From Eudorina sp. 2006-703-Eu-15 (Eukaryota; Chlorophyta; Chlorophyceae; Chlamydomonadales; Volvocaceae), in NCBI GenBank assembly GCA_003117195.1, contig BDSI01000241.1, positions 23,997 to 87,996 of the forward strand: 64,000 nucleotides of DNA. Reading direction: 5' to 3'. The position numbers and the translations under genes were made by a program. Shown here one piece after another: positions 33,266 to 44,566 of this stretch (position 1 is the first letter of the stretch; each line of letters starts with the position of its first letter). The notes beneath the pieces are model-generated. The model was not told the origin of the DNA. It saw nothing but the letters and a program-made list of their open reading frames with translations, and did not search any database.

Positions 33266-34462
33266 ATGGCGACTCTGCGCCAAGTCGCGCGTGAGGCGGC
33301 TCAGGCAGTGCTGGAGGCACAGACAGCTCCCCGCGAGCCCAAGCCTTTCTCAAGCGTCGGCAATACGGAGGCTGTCCAGTTCCTGGCCGACCTGAATTTG
33401 GCGCAGATCGATGGTAACGCTTTATTTGCGGGTGAGGTGCAGCTACCTGATCAGATGCCCGAAATCAGCGGCTTTGACATGTCTGGCTACAAAACCGAGA
33501 ACGAGGCCACAGGAGCGCTGCTCAAGCACCATAAGAAGCAGCTGGAGCTCCTGGGTGTTTGGTTTGGCCGGTCGGGCTTCGACATCTATAACGTCCACAG
33601 CTTCACAGATGACGCCCTGTTGATTAAAAAAGGCAACAAGGCCTTCAGCGGGATCTTCGACGGTTGGATAGCGCCTTACGGCCTGGGGCGAACCTATTCC
33701 TTGAGGCAATGCCGCATCGTTTATGAGCACAAAAAGCCGGAGGTAAGGTGTAACGTGTTTTACTCTGTCGTGCAGACTCTGTACAGCATGAACATGTCAC
33801 GTGGCATGAGGTCCTGTCGTGCACTTGTGTATGTAGCACGTCGTGTTGTGAAGAAACGTTCTGTGCTGTCCACTGGTGCCGCTGGTTCGGCGCACAGGCG
33901 CTCGACGGATCTCAGGGCCAGGCGATTCTTGAGCTGCTGGCGGCGTGCGCCTATGGGCCGTGCCCTGTGCTGGTGGACCTGACGGACGGCATGAGGCACA
34001 TCGTGTACACCATACGCGGCCGGGAGGTCATTTCGTGGACTGAGCTGACCCCACAGCAGGTGGGGAGCTAGGGTGGCGGGATGTTACTTGAGGGCGGGAT
34101 GTTACTTACTTGAGGCGGTCGGGTGAATATGAAGTATTGCCGTGCAAGTAACCTGCTGGCATTTTTACATCCACCTGCAGGCGTACTATCTGCAGGCGCA
34201 GCACCTCAAGTCTTCTAGATTACTTACTGAGCGGACGCTGACGGTTGAGCAAATTCCAGAGGAGGAGCAGGCGTGGATGCGCCCCGTGCACCAGCTGCGC
34301 CCGGAGTCGGGGCTGCACGAGCAGCTCGAGTCGGTCATTCCGTTCCTGCCGCCGGACGAGCGCGTGGACACGGCGCTGGAGCTCATCCTCGCGTGGACAC
34401 AGGCGCAAGAGCCGGCGCCGCCGATGCAACTCCCCGACAGCATCCAGGCCTTCTACGCGTGA
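33266..34462 (+). CDS. PD-(D/E)XK nuclease-like protein, copy A
   Basis: Three exons, 33266-33742, 33898-34059 and 34181-34462, with GT..AG borders and phase 0 throughout, give 306 residues. Exon 1 has a helical start, then GRSGFDIYNVHSFTDDALLI, FSGIFDG (Asp132) and CRIVYEHKKPE (Glu154, Lys156). Exon 2 has CPVLVDLTDGMRHIVYTIRG. An Asp followed by ExK about 22 residues on, then an LTD strand, resembles the restriction-endonuclease fold in Crinkler-type proteins of algae and oomycetes. This is inference from pattern only. Exon 3 adds an acidic helical tail ending DSIQAFYA. The ATG was chosen because upstream in-frame codons end at a TAA near 33183; an upstream exon is possible. Confidence 0.6.
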
Positions 34463-35605
34463 GCTGTGGTAGGTGGGTCAGATGATGTGTGGGGCATGCA
34501 AGAACCAGCGGTCCGTCCAGTTGGGCGCGGCAGACAGTAGTAGTGCCGCCAGAGAAGCAACCAATGTGCGCCTGTAGCGCCTGCGCCTACACCTCGTGTG
34601 CGGGCTTAACATTCGGCATGCTCTTACACAGGAGGAGAGGCATCCGTTGTTTGACTTGGGCAGGAGGAGTCCGGGGGGAGGCGCATGTGGGTGGAGAACC
34701 TCGCCCTACAGTGTCCTGTTCCCTGCGACCACCCTACATGGCCACGCGCCAACTAACCCGCAGGCATCACCGCTGCTGCACCGTCAATTGTGCTCCTCCG
34801 TCCATGGTACGCTTCTGTTCGTCCTGCGGATCGCGGAATCAAGGAGGGGCCTGGGAGGCTGCAGTGGGCTGTGACGGTGCTAGCGGGCGCAGCTGAGCGA
34901 GGTGCCGGCGACAGTGGCAGTGCGCAACCTGGTGGAGAACGAGTGAAGGGTCCAGGAGGGCCATGTGCACGGGCTGGGGCCGGGGCGGCGGGGAAGGCAA
35001 TACTTGGCAGTGAACCGGTGAGGCGAGTGGGTGCTGTTGTTGAAGAGGAGAGGCTGAGAAGACGCGCGGGCGGCTGGCAGCGCTTTACGGCAAGGACTGC
35101 CACGTATGACCGCAAGCAGCTCGCTGCCGGACGCGAACCCGCTGCTGCTGTTGCCTGAGCGAGCAGCTACTGTGCATGGGCAAGTCGAGCGAGCGCGTCT
35201 ACGGCGCGATGGTGGTAAAGATGATGGTGGTGGTTCCCCCGCTGGGCTGCTAAGGCCTGCAGGGAGTGCTAGTTGCGCCAGTACGTATGGGCTGCAAGCT
35301 TGATGCAGCGACAAGGCTTGGGCGGATACTGGGCCGTATGAGGGATCAGCGGGCAGCCCTGCAAATACACGCATTATCGCTCCTGGGGTTGGGGTATCTT
35401 CATGTTTCGCGGTATGAGGAAAGCAGGACGTGCGTGTGGTCTTGAGACACGGGTTGACTGTTCTGAGGGTGGCCTGCATACCGAGGCAGACGACTGGTCA
35501 CTGCCTCACACCTCCGGATGGGCGCACTCGGTGATCCCTGACAGGTCATTGTATATTACAAAGGGGATAGCTTGCACCTGGGCACAACCCATCCATCGGG
35601 GGCTG

Positions 35606-35700
35606 ACGCTTGAGCGAATTCTGGAGGAGGAGCAGGCGTGGATGTGCCCCCTGCACCCCGAGTCGGGGCTGCGCGAGCAGCTCAAGTCAGGATTTCAGCT
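35606..35700 (+). pseudogene. Partial duplicate of nuclease-like exon 3
   Basis: The frame reads LTLERILEEEQAWMCPLHPE, then SGLREQLKSGF. It parallels LTVEQIPEEEQAWMRPVHQL and SGLHEQLESVIPF of exon 3 located 1.3 kb upstream. There are several differences and one short deletion. It is likely an old internal duplication and could be a decayed second terminal exon. Confidence 0.7.
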
Positions 35701-36035
35701 GGGTCCCCCTTCACCAGATCCTCGCGCCCCTTGGCCGGCAGCTCCACGCCATGTGTGTTCGAATGTAACTTGTTTCCATGTGCATGTGTGTGCGTGTGCG
35801 CACTTGCATTTCATGCACCGGGGTGCGGCTTTCAGGGCATGTAGATACCATGAATTCGCGTTTGTTACTGCGGTGCGCATGCGAAGGCGTTGTTGTGTGT
35901 GAGGTGTGTCGGCAGGCGTGTCAACCAGCCGGGTTTGCTGGGCATGTGCCATGGAGCCCACCCACCGGGCGCAATGTATGTATGTAGTTGCTCGCATGAC
36001 ATCAACGCAGCCGTATGTGTGGCTGTCATGAAGCC

Positions 36036-36552
36036 TTTGTGCGCAGGCAGGCACCTGAGTTTAACATGTCGTTGGGCATCTGAAGCCGCCGTCATGCCAC
36101 GTCTGGAGTCCTGCGCTGGTGCCTTGGAGGATGCCCCACGGGGCCCGGCCGCTGCCGGCACGGGTCGCTGGTGGTGACCGGTGGTGCGGGCATACAGGGG
36201 TGAATACGCCACCCCTCAGTTCCCCACCCCCTTAATACACGCCAGGCTTCGGTCTGCGTACTATTATTATCATTATCATTATTATTATTATTGTTATTAT
36301 TATAATAATATATCCGGGTATCGGACCCAAGCTATAGCCCCCATCCGGACCTTTGCTCTGGCAGTATGCGCAATCTGAAGACGTCAAAACCCCCGGGCGC
36401 CCGCCTCCTGTAACTGCCGATACAGCCCTTCCTATGTCACCATAGGGCCCCCTCCGGCCCCCTGCCTCATGGCACGGCGCCCGCACTCCTGGCGCTCCCA
36501 CTCCTAGCTGTCCCTCCCTGATATCATCCCGTCGGCGCTGCCACATCTCCTG
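36036..36552. other. Spacer with ATT microsatellite
   Basis: It holds an (ATT)n-like run at 36260-36312 and otherwise nothing recognised. It is the 3' flank of the OPR gene. Confidence 0.7.
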
Positions 36553-39500
36553 CTACTGCGCTATGCCGTCACCGCCGCCGCTGCTCGTACGCATGTGGCC
36601 TGCGGCCCCGACGTCTCGGCCTGCGCCGGAGCCGCCGCCGCCGCCGGCACTGCCACCACCGCTGCCACCCCCGCGCCGCCGACCCGCTGCCTCCACGCCG
36701 GCGCCCTTCCTCCTCCTCCGCCCGCCCGCCCGCCGCCACACCCACCGCCGCCAGGTCACCGCCGCCAGCCGCGTCTGCCGCCAGCGCTCCCACGCCTCCT
36801 GCTGGTCGCGCGCGCAGCGCAGCTGCCAGTCCGGCGGCGCGCACCGCCGCCTGCGTCGCGACACCATTCTGACCATGCGGTGGCAGATCTCCAGCTGCCT
36901 CCGGGACATGGCCGCGGTCCTGGCCTCCACGACCGCTCGAGACGCCCTCACCCAGGCGCCCTGGGGCCGCAGCGGCACCCGCAGCAGACGCCAGGCCACT
37001 TGGACCAACAGATCCGGCTGCCAGGGGGTACGGGGTGGTGTAAGGGATTGGGTGTCGGGGCAGGGGTAGGCGCAGGGAGAAGGGGCAGGGAGAAGGGGCA
37101 GGGAGAAGGGGACATGGGGGATAAATTGAAAAAAAGAAATAAACCCAGAGAACGTCCCGGGCACACCCAACACAACTCAGTATATTTACGTGGCGCGATA
37201 CCTGCGTAGCAAAGGAAGTAAAGCAGCCGCGCGCGGGCGCGTGGCAGTGCGGCCGCGCTGCCGCCAGTGCAGCAGCAAGCTAGATGTAAACCCGACCTAA
37301 CCCGAGAAGGACAGATACTTTACCGACCTGTAGTTGTAGACGGAGTAGCAGCGCCGCGGGCGAGGTCCGAGGTCATGGCGATGCACAGAGGGAAGCCGAG
37401 GAAAGGAGTGAGTGGGCGCGGCGTAAGGGGACATGGGGGAGACAGCGGCAGCGAGCTAGGTTCCGGAGCTCCAGTGCGGGCTGTGGAGGCAGTCCGGCCG
37501 TCCAGACGCCCTCCACCGCTACTTGGTTTGGGTCGGGCGGGTCTCTACTCTACCTTTGACCCCTCCACTGCCCGGCCCCAACCCGCCGCCCACTCCAGGC
37601 GACCCACCGTCATGCTCCCCAGCGCCGCCCCGCTGGCCGCAAAGTACGCCCGCATCCAGCGCAGCGGCGGCGACACGCGCAGCAGCCACACGCCATTCAG
37701 CAGCGCCGCCAGCGCCACCGGCGGCATGTACGGCTCACTCGCGCGCCAAAACTCCGCCCCCCACACCCGCCCCGGCGCCAGCTCGCACGCCGCCACCAGG
37801 TGCAGCAGCAGCGCGAGCTGCGAGGGAGTCAAGGCAGGGTGCGGGTGCGGCAGCCGTGCCCTGGCCGGCAACAGCCCCGCCCGAAGGCCGTACCGCTCCT
37901 TCGGTACGGCACCGCCGTACGGCCCTTGCACAGCCGCGCCGGCGTCCCAAGGATTGCCGGCTTGCCTGCCCCCGCCAGCGCCCAGCGAGCTGGCAGCCGG
38001 GGCCCAGCCGGAAAGGGTAAGGAGGGCCTGTCGCGGAGGTGACGTCAGCGGCAGCGGTGGCGGCGGCGGCGGCGGCGCGTGCCACCGAGTGGACGAGGGC
38101 GACAGCTCCGGCAGGACCATAAGGCCCCGGCACGCGGTGAGGTACCTACAGCGCCACTCGGGTCGCAGCGCGGGCTGCAGCCCCAGGCGTCGGAGCGCCC
38201 GCAGCAGGTTGACCAGGTTGCGGCCCTCCATATACGGCAGCTGGGACGAGCACTGCTCCAGGAACGGCACCAGCACGGAGGCGCGGGGGCGGTGGCGCAT
38301 GCGCGCCAGGGCGATCGCCAGGGCGGTGCAGGAGGTGGCGTGGAAGGCGGGCAGTCGGGGCTGCGCAGGCGGGTGGGTGCGGAAGGAGGGAGGGAGAAAG
38401 GAAGGGGAGGGAGGAAGGGAGAAAGGATATTGGTAGCGGGGAGTAAGGGAGGGAGGGAGGATATTGGTAGCGGGGAGTAAGGGAGGGAGAAAGGATATTG
38501 GTAACGGGGAGGAAGGGAGGGAGAAAGGAAATTGGTAGCGGGGAGGGAGAGCGTGAGGGATGTAGGGAATGGGTAGACAAGGTCGGCCTGGGAATGAGGG
38601 CGGACACTAGATGGTTGGGGGAGGACGACTCAGAGCTGAGGTGACTGCCGGGCCCGGAGCGGGCCGAGGGTGGAGGAGGGCCAGTGACGGGGTGACCCGT
38701 GGGACGCTAGGCGCAGGCGGCCGACCAATGAGGTACGAACGCGCGCGCGCGCAGCGGTCCCCCCACCCCCGGTGTGTGTGGCGGAGTGCCCGGAGTGCTG
38801 ACGCCGGGTGACCCACCCTCACCCTCACCCTCACGTTGTTGGGCTCACGAGCTGCTTCCCCGTTGCTGGTTCCCTACAACCTACCCCGGGTCACCTTGCA
38901 TTGGTGTGCCCGCCCCATCCGTTGCGCTGCCTCCCTCCCCAACGCCCCCCCCGGCCCCGGGATAGCCCAGCCCCTGCCCAACCCCTGCCCAGCCCCGGCT
39001 CGTCTCGCCCTCACCAGCGCCGCCGCCAGCAGTCCGTCCACCCAGGACCGCCCGGGGGAGTGCGGCCACGCGCCCAGGCCACCCAAGACCATGCACACCT
39101 GGCGGCAGGGGGACGGGAGCAGGCGGTCGGGGGAGGTCAGTACGCAGGGCAAGACCCCGTGTGCCGCATGGGACATGACTGGGACATGTGCGGCGACGCG
39201 CGGCAGCCCCTGCATCCGGCAACAAAAGAAACTGTTTCCGCTGCAGAGGGAGGAGTGAAACCCGACCATCGTGCCCAGTGCCGAGTTGCGGTTCAAATTT
39301 TCCCCGTCCCCAGCTGCGTCACCCATACCCCATCTCCATCTCCGTCGTACAACGTGTGCTGGGTTTCTCCATGTCCACGACTCCTTTGCCACCGATCCCC
39401 CGTCCCCGATCGCCAGCCCCCGTCCCCGATCGCCATCCCCCATGGGGTTAAACATTTGTCTACCAATGTCCTGCCGTGTACATCCCGTTCACTCCTCCCC

Positions 39501-40934
39501 GCTCCATCCCCGTCGCACCTCGTCGGGCGTCAGCACCGCGGCCGACTGCCGCAGCACGCCCAGCGCCTCCGCCCGCCACATCGCCGCCGGCGCCCACCGC
39601 ACGCTGCACAGCGCCCACCAGAGCCGCGCCAGCAGCCCCGGCTCCAGGGAGGTCAGGAAGGGCTGTGTGGCGGCCAGCAGGGCGCCCACCCAGGGCGGGC
39701 TGGGCCGGACCCTCAATCGAAACAAGGCCTCGACGGCCCGACAGTATATGGCCAGGTCGCTACCCGCGCTGCCGCTATTGCCGCTGCTGCTACTGCTGCT
39801 GTTACTGCTGCTGCTGCTGCTACTGCTGCTGCTGCTACTGCTGCTGCTGCTACTGCCAGCACTGCCACCGTGCTCTTTGATGCTGCTGTCGATGCGGCCC
39901 GGGGTACTGCTGCTCCGGGACGCCGGGGCGGTCGCATCTCCGGGGATGGCCGGAGTGGGGATGAGGGCGATGAGGGCCAACAGCGTTGCGGTGTCGGGGT
40001 CCAGAGCGGCGGACGGCTCCGATTGGGATTACGCAGCCGCCGCGGGGTCACACGCGGCGTCGGGCGACGAGTCGGCGGCTGCAGGATCGGCGGGGGAGCA
40101 GGCGGCTCGGCGGGCACCGGGGCGGCTGCGGTGGTGGTGAGGGCGGCGGCTGGCGGTGCAGCGCTGGCGGGAGGAGGAGGATCCGCTGCCGGTGCCGGAG
40201 GCGCCGCCGCGATGCGTGGCAGCAGCACGGCCTTCCGTACGGGCCGTACCAGGCTGTACACCTCCCGAGTGGGCGGCGGCGGCGACGCGACCGCCAGCAG
40301 CAGCAGGTTCAGCGGGTCGTCCTCTCCCCACAAGCCTGGGCACATGTCAGCGCCCGGCAATTCCTCCCGGACCGCCTCCTCTGCCGTATCCTGTGCCGTA
40401 CTCCCCAGCTGCCCCACGGCCCGGCCGTCACCTGAGTCCGCTCCGACGCCTGCCATCGGCAACTCCTGCTGCCGGTAGCTTCCCGAATCGCACTCAGGCA
40501 GGGCGGGTGCTGACGCGCCGGGCCCTTTGCCCAGCGCGGCTGCGCCTCCGCCGGCTCCGCTGCCGCCGTCGGTCGCGCCGCCGCCAGCTGCTCCAGGTCC
40601 CTCAGCCCGCCATCCCCGGCCAGTCGTTGAACTTCGAGATCGCGTCCAGGAACAGCACCGCGTGCTCGCCGCTGACGTCGCCGCGTGCCAGCCGCGTACA
40701 AATGTACGACATGTACGACGCCGCGAAGGAGACGTCCATGTGCCGCGCCGCCGCCGACAGACGCAGACGCCTGGGTCGCCGGCGTGCTGCTGGCCGCGGT
40801 GACCGGGGAGGCCGCCAGGCCACCCGCGGCGCTGCGCAATGGGCCGGCGGGGAGCCCCGACTGCCCTCCCGGCCGCGCCACCTCGAAAATGGATCAGAAT
40901 TGATGAGAACGCCCATGTGTTGTGTCACCTGCAA
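36553..40934 (-). CDS. OPR (octotricopeptide repeat) protein
   Basis: OPR proteins are helical-repeat RNA binders that control organelle transcripts in green algae. Best-supported exons on the minus strand: about 40015-39519, 39098-39015, 38360-37554, 37017-36553, all phase 0. Successive repeats show the PPPEW-like motif in variants: RPSPPWVGALLAA, PHSPGRSWVDGLLAAAL, RPEWRC, VSPPLRWMRAYFAAS, CAPPDWQ. Helices such as RNLVNLLRALRRLGLQP and LALLLHLVAACELAPG match the family pattern. The first exon listed has a poly-Ser run. Upstream frames (40462-40200 with DPLNLLLLAVASPP; 40934-40602 with EHAVLFLDAISKFNDWPG) probably belong to it, but their joins are not resolved and one seems to need a frame change. 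The C-terminus is Arg- and Gly-rich. Target RNA unknown. Confidence 0.7.
37120..37420 (-). repeat. Dispersed intronic repeat, copy B
   Basis: Reverse-complement match to 4258-4562, lying in the last intron of the OPR gene (37018-37553). It is in sense orientation relative to its host gene, whereas copy A is antisense to its host. Confidence 0.7.
38413..38550. repeat. About 34-bp minisatellite, 4 units
   Basis: Four variants of gggagaaaggatattggtag followed by cggggagtaa lie in an intron of the OPR gene (39014-38361). Confidence 0.85.
39770..39860. repeat. CTG-type trinucleotide repeat encoding poly-Ser
   Basis: A ctgctgctactgctg run on the plus strand is read on the minus strand as about 25 Ser codons (with a few Asn/Gly) in the OPR protein. 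Confidence 0.85.
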
Positions 40935-41991
40935 TCACTGCCTGAAACCCAATTGGAATTTTGTTTCATGCATGCATGCGCAACCTTGATTCGTTTCAGC
41001 GCGAGAAAACCAATGAGTACAAAGGTCCGCGCGGCCGTGCGCTCAGTCGCAATAGTTCGCGAAGACAAGGCGCGGCTGCAGTGGTTCGTTTCTGACCAGG
41101 ACTCCGGACAGGGACGCTGGAGCTGCGGGAACTCTCCGATGCTATGAGCGTTACGTACCGCATGCGTGGTGACCTGCTTGCCGCCCCCCTCATAACGACA
41201 GGTTGCTCTGGCTTATGACACGGCGACTGGGCTAGGCGCACAGCATCAGACTTAGGAGATGCCGACGGCACGGCTTCGTCCTGCTGCCAGCTGTCCGGCC
41301 GGCCACCAATGGGGGCCTGCCACCTGCGCAGTGGGACCGTGCGCGCGAACATGAAGGTGGGGCGCGGTCCAACTGGCCGCTCAGGCACGCTCGGCGCCCC
41401 TATGACAACCGCCCACGCCCCGAGACGGGGCGCGCAGGACAACCGCTTACCTCGACGCTGTCTGATGGAAACCTTTAAGGGGCACAATGCTCTCCGATGC
41501 TGCCCCGACCAGCAGCGCGTGGACTTTGTCGATTCGGCGTCCGGGATAGCGCAAGCATACGACGTTGTTGACATAGGCTCAGTTTTATTAATGTTATATA
41601 TACTTTGAATATATATATTTTAATTTCGTTTCCCCATTTATATCTCGCTTTACCGAACATTTCTGCAATAATATGCAAAAGCGGTTATCTGCTAAGATGA
41701 CAGTTTTTGCTAAGCTGCTCGTCACGCCGTACCTGGAACCCTAGCCTGTCCCTACAGCTAACGCATGGAGTTATGATATGTAACAAGTCACTGTTTTGTG
41801 GCATAGTCTATAATAGTGTTGCCTTGATCGCTGATGCATTTGTCGTTACTTTGAGTCTATCGGCAATCATCTGAGCCAAGCTCTGTGAGTTTCCCATACT
41901 CTCAGCCACAGCTCTCGAACAGTAGCTGGACCTCGGAGCTGAGCGAAGCCCTTGCATCAATTGCGAGTCTCCTTGTCTGGGACCCTCGGCG
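40935..41991. other. Spacer
   Basis: No supported gene. The stretch 41560-41700 is AT-rich. Short frames on both strands have no recognised motif. Confidence 0.55.
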
Positions 41992-42163
41992 ATGGCCGAC
42001 TGGTTGACGACGCTGGACGGCCTTGTTGGCTTGTCGGAGGATGAGAAGGCCGAAGCGCGAGTTATCCTCCTGAAGGCGAAATATATAAACAATGCCCCGC
42101 TGTACGTCTCCGGGCCACAAGGCGTGGCTGCCAAGGCAGTTAAGGCGCTCCTTCGTAATGAAG
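41992..42163 (+). CDS. Candidate first exon, small helical N-terminal domain
   Basis: An ATG in good context (GCGATGGCC) opens MADWLTTLDGLVGLSEDEKA, then EARVILLKAKYINNAPLYVS and AAKAVKALLRNEG, before a GTCAGT donor at 42164. The stretch reads like a short helical header domain, and no stop interrupts it. Following exons could not be placed with confidence. It lies 2.4 kb upstream of the copy B nuclease-like gene in the same direction and might be its header exon; that link is speculative. Confidence 0.4.
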
Positions 42164-43466
42164 GTCAGTCTGGAACGTATACAGTCTGGCGATTTTGAAG
42201 AGCCGCTTGCGTCCATGCAAGCGTGCGCGCCTGGAACGTGCAGCGGAGTGCACTTCGTACCCTGCTTGCTTTTTTGCTTTTTTGTAACCCCCGACTGTTC
42301 CGACATGGTGCAGCCGCGGCGGCTGACCCGGGCTTGGGAAGCCCTAGCGGTTGGGCTAACGCAAAAAGCGCCACAGTTTATTGGGAACCAGCAATAGAGT
42401 AGGGTCATCGCGTATTGGGATGGGTATCGGGTTAGGTAGTTGGTGGGGGCTGGGGGCCGCGGCGTGGCGTGCTCGGGGTGTTGGGAGGCCCCTCCGATAG
42501 TGCCCCTCCGATGGGAGGCGGGGCCACCATCCAGGCTTGACGAGGTCCTTTCTGCGATAGCAACGTGTAGCCTTGCGAAGTCTGAGTCCTGACCTTCAAT
42601 AGGCTCACAGGAGAGGACTAGCAAGGCCGTGCACAGGGCCCCTACAAGGGAGGACCGGATGTAATGCGTTTTGGAAACGATTTGTTTCGGACTGGGGCTG
42701 GCGTGTTTGCAGCCCTGGCCCCGGCGCACGCCAGCAGCATTTGTTTTCTAACCTGCGTGTGCCCCTTCCCCTCCCCCTCCACATCGTGCTGCAGCAGCGG
42801 CTGAGGCGCGTGCGGCAGGAGCTGGTGGGTGGATGCGTTGTGGGACCTGCGCTTCAGCGGCTTGGCTGGCCTGTGCACGTCTACCTCTGCCTGCTGTATG
42901 GGCACAACATGGCACTGGAGCGTGTGTACCCTGGTCGAGTTGGGGGTTAGCATTCCGCAAATCTCACCTGAAGTTGCCACCTGAAGTTGCCCTCCCGCAC
43001 CATCCCGCACGCTCGCTCGTCGTGCAGTTGTGGCGGATGCCCTGGGCGAGGGCAGCGCGACAGGAGCTGGTAAGAAATTGACGGTCGGATCGGACTTATG
43101 GGGTACTTCGGGGGCAGCCAACTGCACGAGTTCGGACAAGGCACAGTAGCAAAGCTGTACTTAATCTGGAAACCCATTCTATCGCATAGCTGTCTGAACG
43201 TCGGTGCATCAAGTCAACTGTGTACGTGCATCCCCTCGTGTGATTTTGTATTCGCCGGGGTAGCGTCCTGCGGTTGGGCTCTCGCAAAGAGCGCTGCACA
43301 ATTCGCTGGCCATCGCAGGCAGTTTTAAGCCAATACGCATTGAGGATAGTCGTGGTTCCGCGCAGCTGTGCCCACAGCGGTGTATTTGTGAACTTGTTTG
43401 CCCGAGAAGCTGCATTCCCGCTGTGCCTCCCCCTGCTGTGGGAAATGGTAGCAATTGTCCAGGTGT
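42164..43466. other. Spacer or intron
   Basis: Two small stretches with good borders read alike and could be mini-exons: CAG/cggctgaggcgcgtgcgg..gagctg/GTGGGT near 42795 and CAG/ttgtggcggatgccctgg..gagctg/GTAAGA near 43030. Nothing else was recognised. Confidence 0.35.
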
Positions 43467-43774
43467 CTCTGCAAACGCAGCACTGCTGGTGTAGGATTCG
43501 GGCTTGTACCTTACACTCTTGTGCGGTCCGTAAGGGGCGCTGCTGAACTTGGCTGAAGCCAGTTGCGTGTACAAAGGCTCTTAAAGCTGCCGCACCCGCC
43601 GCGCGTCAGCGCTCCGCCCCGCCTGTAGCTGTCGTGCACTTTGAACCTAGCTAGACTGCTCTGGTAAACATTTTACAGTGCCCGGCCGCTCCCCTTTCTT
43701 GCATAACCAACAGCGTCTGGCGCGGCCGCCACCACGAGCACAGCAGCGGTCGGTCAGTCCCAGAGATACTTCAA

Positions 43775-44233
43775 GTGTCGCGTCGGCCTGCGCTGATGCT
43801 CAAATTGGACATCCCCCTGCACCACGCGCCAGCAATTACTGCAATCACTGCAATCACTGCACCCCACTCCGTGGCACCAGACCCCACCCCACCCCGCGCA
43901 TTAGACCGCATCAAGCAGGGGTTCGTGGCGTTGGGCGATGTGGTGCCACATGCGCGGGAGAGCTGTCGTATTGTGTCGTATCATGTCAGATCTTGTCGTG
44001 CGGAGTTCGGAAATGTATGGACAGGACAACAAATCGGCCCATGTGCTGTCCATGGCGACGCGGCACAGGATGGTATTTTTGACGATTTCTTGGACAAAGA
44101 CTTGGGGGCTCTGGAAGGCCTGCGGGACAGTGGGGCACGGGCACGGGGACGGACCCCTGATGTCCGGATGCAGCCCAACAAGCAAGATAGGAGCCATGAG
44201 TGGGAGCCGTGGGGGCGGGTCGGCGGTAGTTAG
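43775..44233 (+). CDS. Open frame upstream of nuclease-like gene, copy B only
   Basis: 152 codons including RIKQGFVALGDVVPHARESC and DDFLDKDLGALEGLRDSGAR. In copy A the same frame has a TAA (at gcataagac) and a 5-bp insertion, so it is either an exon decayed in copy A or never coding. No family recognised. Confidence 0.25.
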   Translation: MSRRPALMLKLDIPLHHAPAITAITAITAPHSVAPDPTPPRALDRIKQGFVALGDVVPHARESCRIVSYHVRSCRAEFGNVWTGQQIGPCAVHGDAAQDGIFDDFLDKDLGALEGLRDSGARARGRTPDVRMQPNKQDRSHEWEPWGRVGGS

Positions 44234-44566
44234 TCAGGGCTGAGGGGTTCGGGTCCTGCGCGGCCGGAGCAGGTGAATTTTCGTTGGAATGGCCCAGGGA
44301 TCTGCCCACAGGCGACTTCACCTGAATCAAAGCACCAGCCTTAGCATCCCGCGGCGGTTCAGTACGTACACGATTATGCTACGGTGAAGAGTGCGGCGGA
44401 GTAGGCTGGCCATCGTGGGGATCCGCCTCCGCGCTATGTCTGAGCGCTCACCCTCCTGAACCTTGCAGCGGCATGCAGCTCCTAACCTTCACATATCCCC
44501 CGTTCATTCCCATGTTGGGCAGTCCCGGCGGCTGGACTGGGCGTGCAGAGCGCGGCAGGGGTGGAT

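Larger units (their letters stand above)
32078..36035 (+). repeat. Segmental duplication, copy A
   Basis: This block matches 43467-47462 in the same orientation, from ctctgcaaacgcagcactgc to catgaagcctttgtg. It contains the three-exon nuclease-like gene. Similarity is high in the middle and lower in the first 200 bp. Copy A has a TAA and a 5-bp insertion in a frame that stays open in copy B at 43775-44233. Confidence 0.9.

Noticed and set aside
36260..36312. Replication origin or regulatory AT block
   Set aside because: It is a plain ATT microsatellite without other features.
38808..40478. 556-codon plus-strand open frame
   Set aside because: It is antisense to OPR exons. The opposite strand shows PPPEW-like motifs and phase-matched splice sites, while this frame is Arg/Pro/Ala filler typical of GC-rich shadow frames.
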